Positions 41,819 through 50,267 of a stretch of 64,000 bases of DNA are shown here, piece after piece (the first letter of the stretch is position 1; each line of letters begins with the position of its first letter). The notes under the pieces are model-generated. The model was not told the DNA's origin, did not search any database, and was given only the letters and a program-made list of their open reading frames with translations. This DNA comes from Enterococcus wangshanyuanii (GTDB lineage Bacteria; Bacillota; Bacilli; Lactobacillales; Enterococcaceae): assembly GCF_002197645.1 (NCBI RefSeq), contig NZ_CP021874.1, positions 434,001 to 498,000 of the forward strand, read 5' to 3'. Made by a program: the position numbers and the translations under genes.

Positions 41819-41856
41819 AAAAGGGACTGGGGCTTTTGTGCGCCAGTCCCTTTTAA
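41819..41856 (+). terminator. ohrR terminator
   Basis: AAAAGGGACTGG (41819-41830) pairs with CCAGTCCCTTTT (41843-41854). Confidence 0.9.
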
Positions 41857-41926
41857 CAAATACAGGGTGAAAACAGAAGGAATTCTATTGAAAATAGAGT
41901 GAATTTTTTGAAGCAAAGTAATGTAC

Positions 41927-41959
41927 TTTCTCAAAAATATTGTGTACAATATAATTGTA
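41927..41959 (+). promoter_or_regulatory. ohr promoter with perfect OhrR operator
   Basis: TACAATATAATTGTA at 41945-41959 is a perfect palindrome matching the known OhrR site (TACAATT-AATTGTA). It covers the -10 TATAAT at 41950-41955; a weak -35 TTTCTC is 17 bases upstream. Confidence 0.85.
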
Positions 41960-42000
41960 TGATAGGTAAATAAAAATTTCATAAATTGGAGGAAAAGAGT

Positions 42001-42405
42001 ATGAAAAAAATTTATTCAACAACAATCATCAATACTGGTGGAAGAGAAGGTGAAGTATATTCGCCTGACAAATCATTCAGCTACGAAGTAACTTCACCCG
42101 GTCCCCATAAAGAAAATAAAACCAATCCTGAGCAACTATTTGCTGCTGCGTACAGCTCTTGTTTCAATAGCGCTTTAGAACTTGTGATGGGACAAAAGAA
42201 TATCCATTCTAAAAGTACTGTGAAAGCAACAGTTTCTTTATTCAGTGATGAGGAAACGGGCTTCCAAGTTGGTGTTGTTTTATCTGTCAAAATTGATGAC
42301 GTGGATCATGCGACAGCTGTTGAATTAGTCAATACAGCACATCAAGTCTGCCCATATTCAAAAGCAACAAAAGGAAATATTTCTGTAGAGTTAGAAGTGG
42401 AATAA
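42001..42405 (+). CDS. ohr: organic hydroperoxide resistance protein Ohr
   Basis: 134 residues from ATG 42001, after GGAGGAAAAGAG. The OsmC/Ohr fold has its two redox cysteines in AYSSCFNSALEL and VCPYSKAT, with the catalytic glutamate and the arginine in NTGGREG. It reduces fatty-acid and other organic hydroperoxides with thiol (lipoyl) electrons. Its operator overlaps the promoter, and the regulator ohrR lies just upstream, so the pair is self-contained. Same strand, separate transcripts. A bidirectional terminator follows. Confidence 0.95.
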   Translation: MKKIYSTTIINTGGREGEVYSPDKSFSYEVTSPGPHKENKTNPEQLFAAAYSSCFNSALELVMGQKNIHSKSTVKATVSLFSDEETGFQVGVVLSVKIDDVDHATAVELVNTAHQVCPYSKATKGNISVELEVE

Positions 42406-42424
42406 GTAATTTGAACATTAAATG

Positions 42425-42471
42425 AAAAGAACGAAAGAGTGAGCATATTCTCGTCACTCTTTCGTTCTTTT
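42425..42471. terminator. bidirectional terminator, 18-bp perfect stem
   Basis: The arms 42425-42442 and 42454-42471 (AAAAGAACGAAAGAGTGA and its complement) are perfectly paired with A/T runs. Shared by ohr (+) and the repeat-protein gene (-). Confidence 0.94.
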
Positions 42472-42473
42472 TT

Positions 42474-42824
42474 CTATAGATTTAATAGTAGTAATGCAGC
42501 AGCGGCAGCACCGTCATCTTCTCCGTTGTATGAGCCGATCGTGTCACTTGATAGGAATCCTGTTTTTTTATAGATCTTTCCATTCCCGTATGAACCAACT
42601 GTTTCGCTAGAAAATGTACCAGTTTTTCGGTAGATTTTTCCATTCCCATACGAGCCGATGGTATCACTAGTCATGAAACCAGTTTTTCGATAAATCTTTC
42701 CATTACTGAATGAACCAATTTTTTCACTAGATAATACCCCTGTCTTTTTATAAATACTACCAGAGTCATAAGACCCCACTTTTTCACTCGAAAGCATTCC
42801 TGTTTTCTTGTAAATCGATGCCAT
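42474..42824 (-). CDS. five-fold 20-residue repeat protein, function unknown
   Basis: 116 residues: Met-Ala, five back-to-back 20-residue units (residues 3-102), then EDDG-type end with a short hydrophobic tail AAAAALLLLNL. The units share the consensus (S/K)IY(K/R)KTGxxSSxx(I/V)GSYxNG. GGGAG precedes ATG. Alternating polar and beta-branched residues with a Gly-Ser-Tyr turn suggest a small beta-meander or solenoid with one repeat per hairpin. There is no signal peptide. I do not recognise the family; it resembles MORN-like repeats only in having G/Y turns. No partner is evident. It heads a block of minus-strand genes facing ohr. Confidence 0.75.
   Translation of the reverse strand: MASIYKKTGMLSSEKVGSYDSGSIYKKTGVLSSEKIGSFSNGKIYRKTGFMTSDTIGSYGNGKIYRKTGTFSSETVGSYGNGKIYKKTGFLSSDTIGSYNGEDDGAAAAALLLLNL
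42519..42818 (-). repeat. five tandem 60-bp units inside the repeat-protein gene
   Basis: The five protein repeats are 60 bp each with no spacer, and DNA identity between units is moderate, so the protein repeat is older than recent slippage, or units are under selection at the protein level. Confidence 0.8.
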
Positions 42825-42856
42825 GATACTATCTCCCTTTTTTTACTGTGAAGCCA

Positions 42857-43531
42857 TTATTTTGCTTTTCTAAACGCATACGCTTTAAAATAATCAGGAT
42901 CATTGCGTTTGATAAAACTATAAAAAGTTAAGAGCAGTGCACCAACTGTATTTGTCAGTAAGTCGCCCATCGTATCCATCAAAGCTGCACGCCCGACATA
43001 TGGTTGTCCAGCCTCAGTCATGTACCGCTGTAAGTTCATATTTCCAATCGAATCGCACAAAAACTCCCAAAATTCCCAAAAAACACCACACAAACCAGCA
43101 AAAGCAAAGCCCATTATAATAAAGAGCCAGGGACTGATTTTGGAAAAGTCAGCCTCTCTCAAGCAATAACCGATGATTGCATAGCCAACAGCTACCAGTA
43201 AGATGGGACTGACTGCATGCAGAATTTTATCCCAAAAGGGTACAATGATGATCAATCGTAACCCTGTACCGAGAAACACAGCGATCCAAAGAAAAAACCA
43301 ATAGTAAAGTCGAACCATTTTTGGAAAAATCAAACCAGTGAATTTTGTAAAAATGAAAGGAACAAAAATAACTGCGATTCCTGCAATCATTTCAACAGTT
43401 AATAATAGGTATTGTTCTTTAGGCTGAACGATAAAACTTTTGACGATATTCACTAATAAAGTAATAAAGCCAAAAGCGAGTAAAAAATAGAACGCCCGTT
43501 TCTCTTGTTGATCTTCAAATTCTATTTTCAT
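42857..43531 (-). CDS. polytopic membrane protein, DUF2238/YjdF-like
   Basis: 224 residues with six hydrophobic segments. Motifs of the YjdF (DUF2238) family are seen: WDKILHAVSPILL in a loop after the third helix, CGVFWEFWEFLCDS, and DTMGDLLTNTVGALLL near the end. Conserved His, Glu and Asp residues face the same membrane region and could bind a metal or small ligand. Its biochemical role is unknown in the literature I can recall. GGAGG precedes the ATG. It lies between the repeat-protein gene and the deoxyribosyltransferase on the same strand. Confidence 0.75.
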   Translation of the reverse strand: MKIEFEDQQEKRAFYFLLAFGFITLLVNIVKSFIVQPKEQYLLLTVEMIAGIAVIFVPFIFTKFTGLIFPKMVRLYYWFFLWIAVFLGTGLRLIIIVPFWDKILHAVSPILLVAVGYAIIGYCLREADFSKISPWLFIIMGFAFAGLCGVFWEFWEFLCDSIGNMNLQRYMTEAGQPYVGRAALMDTMGDLLTNTVGALLLTFYSFIKRNDPDYFKAYAFRKAK

Positions 43532-43560
43532 AAAAAAAACCTCCTGATTTATACGATGCT

Positions 43561-44040
43561 CTATTTTTTTAGATGTTCTTCGATCAAAGATAAAAATGTC
43601 TGTTCGTCTGTTGCTACCGTTCCATTTAATTTTAATAAACCAACGGTATAGAGATTCAAGTAGTGAAATTGATTTTCAGCGGTGTCATTTAGAGCATCTA
43701 ATTTTTTTTGATTATCTGCCCCTTGTTGACGTGTATCTGTATATAATCCAACCATCGGAATATTTTTGGCATAGGCTACACCAATTTCAGAAGCGACCCC
43801 AGGATCGATGACAGCACCATCTAAAACAGCAACCAGCAAGTCGCTTTCAAGGACTCGTTCGGTATCAGCGAGAGCGATCATTTTGCTGTCAGCATAAGCC
43901 GTCTTATCGTTGATTGCACCATTTTCTTGTGGCAGATAGACCTTGATTTTATCATCTAGCGCACGAATATTCTTGACTAAATAGTCATTATAAAGTAAGT
44001 CTGCTTTCGCAAACATAGGGCCGGCAAAATAAATTTTCAT
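43561..44040 (-). CDS. nucleoside 2-deoxyribosyltransferase
   Basis: 159 residues, normal for the family. MKIYFAGPMF at the start, the loop with the catalytic glutamate (DPGVASEIGVAYA), the LVAVLDGAVIDPG segment and the YTDTRQ strand match the NDT family of lactic acid bacteria. It swaps bases between deoxynucleosides in salvage, forming a covalent deoxyribosyl-Glu intermediate. GGAGG lies before the ATG. It is between a membrane-protein gene and the acetyltransferase gene, all reading the same way, with short spacers. Confidence 0.9.
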   Translation of the reverse strand: MKIYFAGPMFAKADLLYNDYLVKNIRALDDKIKVYLPQENGAINDKTAYADSKMIALADTERVLESDLLVAVLDGAVIDPGVASEIGVAYAKNIPMVGLYTDTRQQGADNQKKLDALNDTAENQFHYLNLYTVGLLKLNGTVATDEQTFLSLIEEHLKK

Positions 44041-44089
44041 CTTATAAGTTCCTCCAATAATTGTTTATAGCTACTCGTTAAAAAAGTAC

Positions 44090-45310
44090 TCAAAAATAAT
44101 CGCTAAAATAGGCTTCCTGATCGGGAATGATTCGTTCTAATGAATGCAAGGTTTCCTTATCAGTGATCAGACGTTCGATTCTGTGAAGATAGGTTGGTCT
44201 TCGATAATTCATCAAAAGACAAGTCAGCGTTTGAATATCGACCGTTACAGGCTGTCCTAAAGGTTCATCGGAAATAGTGACTTGATCTTCTTCATCCCAC
44301 ATCAAACTGAAAATACCATTGTTCCATTCAGCCACTGGATCACTGACCACGAAGTGAAACGGCTTGGCAGTACTTGAATACGGATAAGCTTGAAGCATTT
44401 CTTTGACATCAACGATTCGCGCCATGTAGTAAGGTTCGATCGTCTCTTTGATTTGACTATCCTCTAGTAAAAAAGCAAGTGGTTCATTTTTATAAATATC
44501 GCCAGTCGCCCAATAGATCATTGAAAAATGAGCGGAGATAAAGTTCCATAAGCCGTTTCGGGCTTCCTGATTGATATAAAACATTTCTTTGATGTGAAAC
44601 ACTTCTTCAGCAACCCAATAAAATAAGACGCCTAAAGGCTCCTGATTCGCACCATAATATACAGCGGCCGTTCGTTCTTCTTCATTCTCAAAGCGCCAGT
44701 ATTCTTCCCAATTGAACTCACTTCGAATCAACGCACCATGATTCTGACGGGCAAATTTTGCATAAACTGAAAAAACATCCTCATGATCTACATTGACCCG
44801 CTCTACCATTCCAGGAACATTTACTTGTTTAGGCAATTGTGTATCGCGAATCTTGAATGATAGTTTGTCAGACATGATTTCCCAGCCTTTTCTGCGATAG
44901 TAGGGAATATTATATGGATAAAGGTAGGAGATCCATTGTTTATCCTGACGCATATTTTTGAGGGCTAAATGAATCAGATCCTGCATCAATCCATGATTGG
45001 CATATTCAGGATAGGTACCGACTCCAGTGACACCGCCCATTTTGAACAAGGTACCATGGATGTTGACTTCACAGGGATAAATAGCGATTTGAGAAATCAA
45101 TTTATCTTCGTGAAACCAGCCAAAAACTTTTGATTGTTCCAAAATTGGCTGTTTGGATTTAATCAATTCCTTTTTACTTTCATAACCACTTTCTTCTAAA
45201 TCTGCTTCTGTAAATTGGAAAACATAGCTCAATAACTCATTGAACTGATCCACGTATTTTTCATCAACAACTTTTAACTCTAAATTTTCTCTGAACTCTT
45301 TTTGGTCCAT
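44090..45310 (-). CDS. Eis-type GNAT N-acetyltransferase
   Basis: 406 residues. An N-terminal GNAT domain (about 1-150) with the acetyl-CoA loop (MGGVTGVGTYPEYANHGLMQDLI), a second degenerate GNAT half, and a C-terminal sterol-carrier-like region form the Eis architecture, in which the C-terminal carboxylate is catalytic. Mycobacterial Eis acetylates aminoglycosides; Firmicute members acetylate polyamines, peptides or unknown amines. The substrate cannot be read. GGAGATGG precedes the ATG. It diverges from the histidine phosphatase gene. Confidence 0.85.
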   Translation of the reverse strand: MDQKEFRENLELKVVDEKYVDQFNELLSYVFQFTEADLEESGYESKKELIKSKQPILEQSKVFGWFHEDKLISQIAIYPCEVNIHGTLFKMGGVTGVGTYPEYANHGLMQDLIHLALKNMRQDKQWISYLYPYNIPYYRRKGWEIMSDKLSFKIRDTQLPKQVNVPGMVERVNVDHEDVFSVYAKFARQNHGALIRSEFNWEEYWRFENEEERTAAVYYGANQEPLGVLFYWVAEEVFHIKEMFYINQEARNGLWNFISAHFSMIYWATGDIYKNEPLAFLLEDSQIKETIEPYYMARIVDVKEMLQAYPYSSTAKPFHFVVSDPVAEWNNGIFSLMWDEEDQVTISDEPLGQPVTVDIQTLTCLLMNYRRPTYLHRIERLITDKETLHSLERIIPDQEAYFSDYF

Positions 45311-45450
45311 TTTTCCATCTCCAATTAATTTTCTATCCTCAGTATATCAAAAAAAATGGAATATACAGAGTATTTGCTTATTAAAAAAGAATTAAGAGCC
45401 AATCAATTGCCTTAAAAGTATGATAGTCTTTGATGAGAGGAGATGGTTTG

Positions 45451-46068
45451 ATGAAAAAGAAGCTTTATTTATTACGGCATGGTGAAACAGAGTTTAATAA
45501 AAAAGGGATCTATCAGGGAATTTTAGATTCTCCTTTGACGGAGGCTGGTATACAGCAAGTTCAGGCCAATGCTTTTTTACTTAAACGAAAGTTGGCAGCT
45601 GTTCAAGACCAGCAGATTCTTTTTCTATCAAGCCCATTGGGTAGAGCTGTTCAAAGTTCAAAGCTGATACAGCAAATATTGGACCGCAAAGAAGTAAATA
45701 TAGTAACCGATGAACGTTTAAAAGAAGTCGATGTTGGTGAGTGGAATGGTAAAAATAGAGATCAAATACAAGCACAACAGCCAAAAATTGAGTCAGATAC
45801 ATTTAATTGGTACTTTAAAGCACCAAATGGCGAAAGTCTCTCTGATGTAATGACCCGTTGTAATGAATGGATAGCTGATCTAGAAAAAGTTGAGGAAGAA
45901 CATGTGATCATCATGGCCCATGGACTTCTTGGAAGAGTATTGCGAGGCTGTTTCTCAAAGCTGAAAGAAGAAGAGTTCTTAAGTTTAGAAGTGCCGCAAA
46001 GAGGCTTTTTTTTATTGGAAAACCAACAATCTACATATGTGACAGACCATTTTGAAGAATGGGAATAG
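45451..46068 (+). CDS. histidine phosphatase family protein
   Basis: 205 residues from ATG 45451, eight bases after AGAGGAGAT. The phosphohistidine motif LLRHGETEFN, the second histidine in HVIIMAHGLLGR and the arginine in LSSPLGRAVQSS build the PhoE/GpmB-type active site. It dephosphorylates a small phosphate ester such as a phospho-sugar. It is divergent from the acetyltransferase and upstream of lepA. No substrate can be assigned. Confidence 0.88.
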   Translation: MKKKLYLLRHGETEFNKKGIYQGILDSPLTEAGIQQVQANAFLLKRKLAAVQDQQILFLSSPLGRAVQSSKLIQQILDRKEVNIVTDERLKEVDVGEWNGKNRDQIQAQQPKIESDTFNWYFKAPNGESLSDVMTRCNEWIADLEKVEEEHVIIMAHGLLGRVLRGCFSKLKEEEFLSLEVPQRGFFLLENQQSTYVTDHFEEWE

Positions 46069-46129
46069 ATTGTTTATGGTATAAGTCATTTTGATTCATG
46101 GGAAAGTTCTTTAATTCTAAGCAAAACCT

Positions 46130-46138
46130 TGCTATAAT
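46130..46138 (+). promoter_or_regulatory. extended -10 promoter of lepA
   Basis: TGCTATAAT is a perfect extended -10. It leaves a leader of about 95 bases before lepA. Confidence 0.5.
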
Positions 46139-46239
46139 GGTAAGTGCTGATTGAAAATGATCGGAGCTAAGAGTCATTGCTAAAAGCGTTGAAAAAGCAA
46201 AACTAATTTAGCTGTTTATTAAAGAAATGAGGACAATAA

Positions 46240-48075
46240 ATGAATATAAATGAAATGAAACAAAGACAAGAAAAAATTCGTAATTTTTCCATTATTGCCC
46301 ATATTGACCACGGGAAGTCGACACTTGCCGACCGTATTTTAGAAAAAACAAATACGGTTACATCAAGAGAGATGCAGGATCAATTGTTGGATTCTATGGA
46401 TCTTGAAAGAGAACGGGGAATCACGATCAAGCTGAATGCAGTCGAGCTTACTTATACTGCAAAAGACGGCGAAACATACATCTTTCACTTAATTGACACT
46501 CCGGGACATGTGGATTTTACGTATGAAGTATCTCGTAGTCTTGCTGCCTGTGAAGGTGCGGTTTTGGTTGTTGATGCAGCCCAAGGAATCGAAGCTCAAA
46601 CATTAGCGAATGTTTATTTAGCCTTGGACAATGACTTAGAGATTTTACCTGTGATCAATAAAATCGATTTGCCGGCGGCGGACCCTGAACGTGTGCGTAC
46701 GGAGATCGAAGATGTGATCGGAATTGACGCTAGTGAAGCTGTTTTAGCTAGTGCTAAAGCAGGGATCGGTATTGAAGATATTTTAGAGCAGGTCGTGGAG
46801 TATGTACCTGCACCAGCTGGCGATTTAGACGCACCGTTGAAAGCGTTGATTTTCGACTCTGTTTATGACAGTTATCGTGGCGTTGTATTGAACGTTAGAG
46901 TCATGGACGGTGTAGTTAAACCAGGGGATAAGATTCAAATGATGAATAATGGCAAAACATTTGACGTAACCGAAGTCGGCGTCTTTTCCCCAAAAGCGGT
47001 TGCTCGTGACTTCTTGATGGTAGGGGATGTTGGTTACATCACTGCCAGCATCAAAACAGTCCAAGATACTCAAGTAGGGGATACTGTTACATTAGCAGAG
47101 AATCCAGCACAAGAAGCATTGCCAGGATATCGTAAAATGAATCCAATGGTTTATTGTGGTTTATATCCAATTGATAATTCTAGATATAATGATTTAAGAG
47201 AAGCCTTGGAGAAACTTCAATTGAACGATGCTGCATTACAATTCGAACCGGAAACATCTCAAGCCTTAGGGTTTGGTTTCCGTTGCGGATTTTTAGGACT
47301 GCTGCATATGGACGTCATTCAAGAGCGCTTGGAACGTGAATTTAATTTAGATCTTATCACGACAGCACCTTCTGTTATTTATCATGTCAATAAAACGGAT
47401 GGCTCACAAGTCGTTGTGGATAATCCAGCTGATTTCCCTGAACCCGTAACGATCGATTCTGTAGAAGAACCTTTTGTTAAAGCGCAGATCATGGTACCGA
47501 ATGAGTATGTTGGTGCGGTAATGGAATTGTCTCAACGTAAACGGGGAGAATTCGTAACCATGGATTACTTAGATGATTATCGTGTAAATGTAGTGTATGA
47601 ATTACCTTTATCGGAAATTGTTTTTGATTTCTTTGATAAATTAAAATCAAGCACCAAAGGCTATGCGTCACTAGATTATGAAATGTCTGGCTATAGAACG
47701 AGCCGTCTTGTGAAAATGGATATCTTATTAAACAGCGAAAAAGTCGATGCGTTAAGCTTTATCGTGCATAGAGACTTTGCTTACGAACGGGGCAAAGCCA
47801 TTGTAGAAAAATTAAGAAAACTGATTCCAAGACAGCAATTTGAAGTGCCGATCCAAGCAGCGATCGGGCAAAAAATCGTGGCTAGATCAGATATCAAAGC
47901 ATTGCGTAAAAATGTCTTAGCGAAATGTTATGGCGGAGATGTTTCTCGTAAACGTAAATTATTAGAGAAACAAAAAGAAGGGAAGAAACGAATGAAACAA
48001 ATCGGTTCAGTGGAAGTACCTCAGGAAGCCTTCATGGCAGTTCTGAAAATGGACGAGGACGAACCGAAGAAGTAG
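46240..48075 (+). CDS. lepA: elongation factor 4
   Basis: 611 residues. G1 AHIDHGKST, switch-[10 protein letters not shown] and G4 NKIDLP are the GTPase motifs; the LepA-specific C-terminal region ([29 protein letters not shown]) confirms the family over EF-G. It binds stalled ribosomes and can back-translocate them. No SD is obvious right before the ATG except GAGGACA. Monocistronic with a short perfect terminator. Confidence 0.97.
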   Translation: MNINEMKQRQEKIRNFSIIAHIDHGKSTLADRILEKTNTVTSREMQDQLLDSMDLERERGITIKLNAVELTYTAKDGETYIFHLIDTPGHVDFTYEVSRSLAACEGAVLVVDAAQGIEAQTLANVYLALDNDLEILPVINKIDLPAADPERVRTEIEDVIGIDASEAVLASAKAGIGIEDILEQVVEYVPAPAGDLDAPLKALIFDSVYDSYRGVVLNVRVMDGVVKPGDKIQMMNNGKTFDVTEVGVFSPKAVARDFLMVGDVGYITASIKTVQDTQVGDTVTLAENPAQEALPGYRKMNPMVYCGLYPIDNSRYNDLREALEKLQLNDAALQFEPETSQALGFGFRCGFLGLLHMDVIQERLEREFNLDLITTAPSVIYHVNKTDGSQVVVDNPADFPEPVTIDSVEEPFVKAQIMVPNEYVGAVMELSQRKRGEFVTMDYLDDYRVNVVYELPLSEIVFDFFDKLKSSTKGYASLDYEMSGYRTSRLVKMDILLNSEKVDALSFIVHRDFAYERGKAIVEKLRKLIPRQQFEVPIQAAIGQKIVARSDIKALRKNVLAKCYGGDVSRKRKLLEKQKEGKKRMKQIGSVEVPQEAFMAVLKMDEDEPKK

Positions 48076-48088
48076 CAATCAACAGATG

Positions 48089-48116
48089 GATCACCTAAAT
48101 AGGTGATCTTTTTTTT
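48089..48116 (+). terminator. lepA terminator
   Basis: GATCACCT-AAAT-AGGTGATC followed by eight T. Confidence 0.93.
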
Positions 48117-48260
48117 ACAAATCTATAGACATCGTATATCTGCGGATGTATAATATCTGTAAATGTAGGATGATCATGTTGCTGAACCTTTAGGGATGGC
48201 CAAAAAAACATGGAATCCATTCTTTTGAGCTTAAATCATAAAAAATAGGAGGAACTAATC

Positions 48261-48449
48261 ATGTCATTCAAAGAAGAAATCGACCAACTAAAAGAAACAT
48301 TTCAACAAACTAAAAAACAAGGAAAAGCTTTAGGTGAAAAATATGCTGAGGAAGGGAAAGGAATTGGCGAAGAATATAAAAACAAAGGAAAAGAAGTAGG
48401 AAAACAATTTAAAGACCTTTCTAGTGGTATCAAAGATCGATTTAAATAG
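48261..48449 (+). CDS. small 62-aa protein with 11-residue amphipathic repeats
   Basis: 62 residues, no Cys or Trp, very rich in Lys/Glu/Gly. Residues 18-50 are three 11-residue units: KKQGKALGEKY, AEEGKGIGEEY and KNKGKEVGKQF, each G-K-x-h-G near its centre and an aromatic end. The 11-residue period and composition resemble LEA group-3/YtxH-type stress proteins that fold on membranes or during drying. GGAGGA precedes the ATG. It has a 190-base upstream gap and a strong terminator; it is separate from lepA. The function is inferred only from composition. Confidence 0.7.
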   Translation: MSFKEEIDQLKETFQQTKKQGKALGEKYAEEGKGIGEEYKNKGKEVGKQFKDLSSGIKDRFK

Positions 48450-48451
48450 AA

Positions 48452-48485
48452 AACAGCGGCTGTTTTATTAAAGCCGCTGTTTTTT
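48452..48485. terminator. bidirectional terminator
   Basis: AACAGCGGCT (48452-48461) and AGCCGCTGTT (48472-48481) with A and T runs; shared with the LysR gene on the minus strand. Confidence 0.92.
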
Positions 48486-49353
48486 ATGCTAGATCGTGTA
48501 GTAAACGCAAAAATTCTTTTGAAGCATTTGAAAAAACGTGTCCCTTTTTCCAGACAATATTGATAGTCGCTGTTAATGGGGGAGAGCAGGGGATGAAGGT
48601 TAAATCAGTAGTTGCTGTGTTGATGATGCCATCAATACAAAGTGCGCCAACTGTCCCTTCTTTAACCAATAATGAGGCATTATAAAGCAAGTTATACGTT
48701 CCGATAATGTTAAAATGCTCAATATTTTCTCCTAACCATTCAGCTAATTGATTATCGACAAAAGACTGATTGGAAATCAGTAACGGAATTTCATGTAGGT
48801 CTCTTGGTAAAATGCTCTTTTTATCCGCCAATTCATGACGAGTATTGACTAAAATTCCCCAATGATCAGATAATGGCAAACGAAGATATTCGTATTTTTG
48901 CTTTTCTACAGGATCGATAACAAGCGCAAAATCAAGAATTCCCGTATCGATTTTTTCTAATACATCATCTGCATTTCCACTGTAAAGTTCGATATGAATA
49001 TCAGGATGTTTTTGCTGTAGTTCATTGACCAACATAGCAATATAGGAAAAAGCCTGTGTTTCTCCACCACCAATCGTGATTTTACCGCTGATCACATCAT
49101 GACTACTCAAATTCGTTGTTGTAGTAGTCACCAATGAAAGTATCTCTTTTCCTCTATTGGCTAAATAAATGCCTTCTTCAGTTAGGGTGATCGACCGACT
49201 GCCTCGAGTAAATAGTATTACCCCTAGTTCCTCTTCCAGCTCCTTTAATTGTTTAGACAAGGCTGGTTGTGAGAGATGAAGAACTTTGGCAGCTTTGCTG
49301 ATCGTTTTTTCTCTTGCAACAGTTAAAAAGTAATTCAATACTCGTAATTCCAT
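48484..49353 (-). CDS. LysR-family transcriptional regulator
   Basis: 289 residues. N-terminal winged helix with LNYFLTVAREKTISKAAKVLHLSQPALSKQLKELEEELG and ITLTEEG is the LysR HTH; the rest is a two-lobed effector-binding domain. GGAGGA lies before the ATG. It is divergent from the acetyltransferase gene, the standard arrangement in which LysR controls its neighbour and itself. The 113-base spacer is AT-rich with GTTATG/CATAAC as possible half-sites. The effector is unknown. Confidence 0.9.
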   Translation of the reverse strand: MELRVLNYFLTVAREKTISKAAKVLHLSQPALSKQLKELEEELGVILFTRGSRSITLTEEGIYLANRGKEILSLVTTTTTNLSSHDVISGKITIGGGETQAFSYIAMLVNELQQKHPDIHIELYSGNADDVLEKIDTGILDFALVIDPVEKQKYEYLRLPLSDHWGILVNTRHELADKKSILPRDLHEIPLLISNQSFVDNQLAEWLGENIEHFNIIGTYNLLYNASLLVKEGTVGALCIDGIINTATTDLTFIPCSPPLTATINIVWKKGHVFSNASKEFLRLLHDLA

Positions 49354-49466
49354 TAAATCCTCCTATAATTAAAAGTTATGTTTATCTATCCTATATAAGT
49401 ATTTGTTAATCATAACATGGTCTTATAAAATTAGGCTACTAGTTAAGTAGAAAGTGGGAACAAAGG

Positions 49467-50042
49467 GTGGAAAGAGTTGGTTTAGAAAAACGATTGCTTG
49501 GTAAAGAAGTTTTGCCCGCGTCAGCTTTGTTTAAAGAAATTCATAAGATCAAAGAGAATAATGAACGATTAGTAATGGAGCTAAATACACAGTATCGTAA
49601 AAATAGCGAAGTGCTGAGCTATTTAGAAAAGATAACTGGTCGTCCAATTGAAGCATCTGTGATAGTCTCTCAGCCTTTTTATACCGATTTTGGTAGACAT
49701 ATCATTTTTGGTAAAGATATTTTTATTAATAAGAATGTCACTTTTGTGGATCTTGGAGGAATCACAATAGAAGATAATGTGTTAATAGGGCCGGACAGCC
49801 GTATCCTTACGGTCAATCATTTAATCGATCCGAAAAAGAGACGAGGAGTCACGGTAGCACCTGTTGTAATCAAAAAAAATGCTTGGATCGGTGCAAATGT
49901 CTCAATCATGCCAGGAATTACGATAGGAGAAAATGCAATCGTTGCAGCAGATTCTACTGTCACCAAAGATGTCCCGAAGAATGCAATTGTTGTAGGAAGC
50001 CCAGCAAAAATAGCCCGTATGATTGATGAAAATGATGAATAA
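49467..50042 (+). CDS. hexapeptide-repeat sugar O-acetyltransferase
   Basis: 191 residues from GTG 49467; the ribosome site (AAAGG) is close and the start is not certain. The C-terminal two thirds is a left-handed beta-helix of hexapeptide repeats (ITIEDNVLIGPDSRILT, VVIKKNAWIGANVSIMPG, ITIGENAIVAADSTVTKDVP) ending in AIVVGSPAKI, the maltose/galactoside/NodL type. The catalytic His is in VNHLIDP. Such enzymes acetylate sugars from acetyl-CoA. It diverges from the LysR gene, which probably controls it. Confidence 0.88.
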   Translation: MERVGLEKRLLGKEVLPASALFKEIHKIKENNERLVMELNTQYRKNSEVLSYLEKITGRPIEASVIVSQPFYTDFGRHIIFGKDIFINKNVTFVDLGGITIEDNVLIGPDSRILTVNHLIDPKKRRGVTVAPVVIKKNAWIGANVSIMPGITIGENAIVAADSTVTKDVPKNAIVVGSPAKIARMIDENDE

Positions 50043-50190
50043 GATCAGTGTTAAGTGTATATTTTTGCTTTCATCATTACTCCTATTCGATTGCAAAAAA
50101 ATACCAAGTAAAAACGATTAATCAAGGAAGGGGACGTAAGAACGTAAGCGTTGTACTTACAAGTTAAAAATATTTTTTCCGCTAAAACAC

Positions 50191-50221
50191 TTGACTTAGA
50201 GTGCACTTTAAGAGGTAGACT
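50191..50221 (+). promoter_or_regulatory. MerR-type promoter with 19-base spacer and dyad
   Basis: TTGACT (50191-50196) and TAGACT (50216-50221) are separated by 19 bases, the stretched spacing typical of MerR-activated promoters. The dyad CTTAGAGTGCACTTTAAG (50195-50212, 8 of 9 pairs) fills the spacer. It drives the aldo/keto reductase operon. Confidence 0.75.
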
Positions 50222-50267
50222 AATTTTAGTAATAAAAAGTGCATCTTATTAAGTAGGAGGAATCATG

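Noticed and set aside
41986..42000. Five-codon extension of Ohr
   Set aside because: The extension consists of the ribosome site itself (TTGGAGGAAAAG), and the family N-terminus starts at ATG 42001.
42519..42818. Tandem 60-bp repeats considered as a CRISPR or satellite array
   Set aside because: There are no spacers, the units vary, and all five keep one reading frame with a conserved 20-residue protein pattern, so this is a coding repeat.
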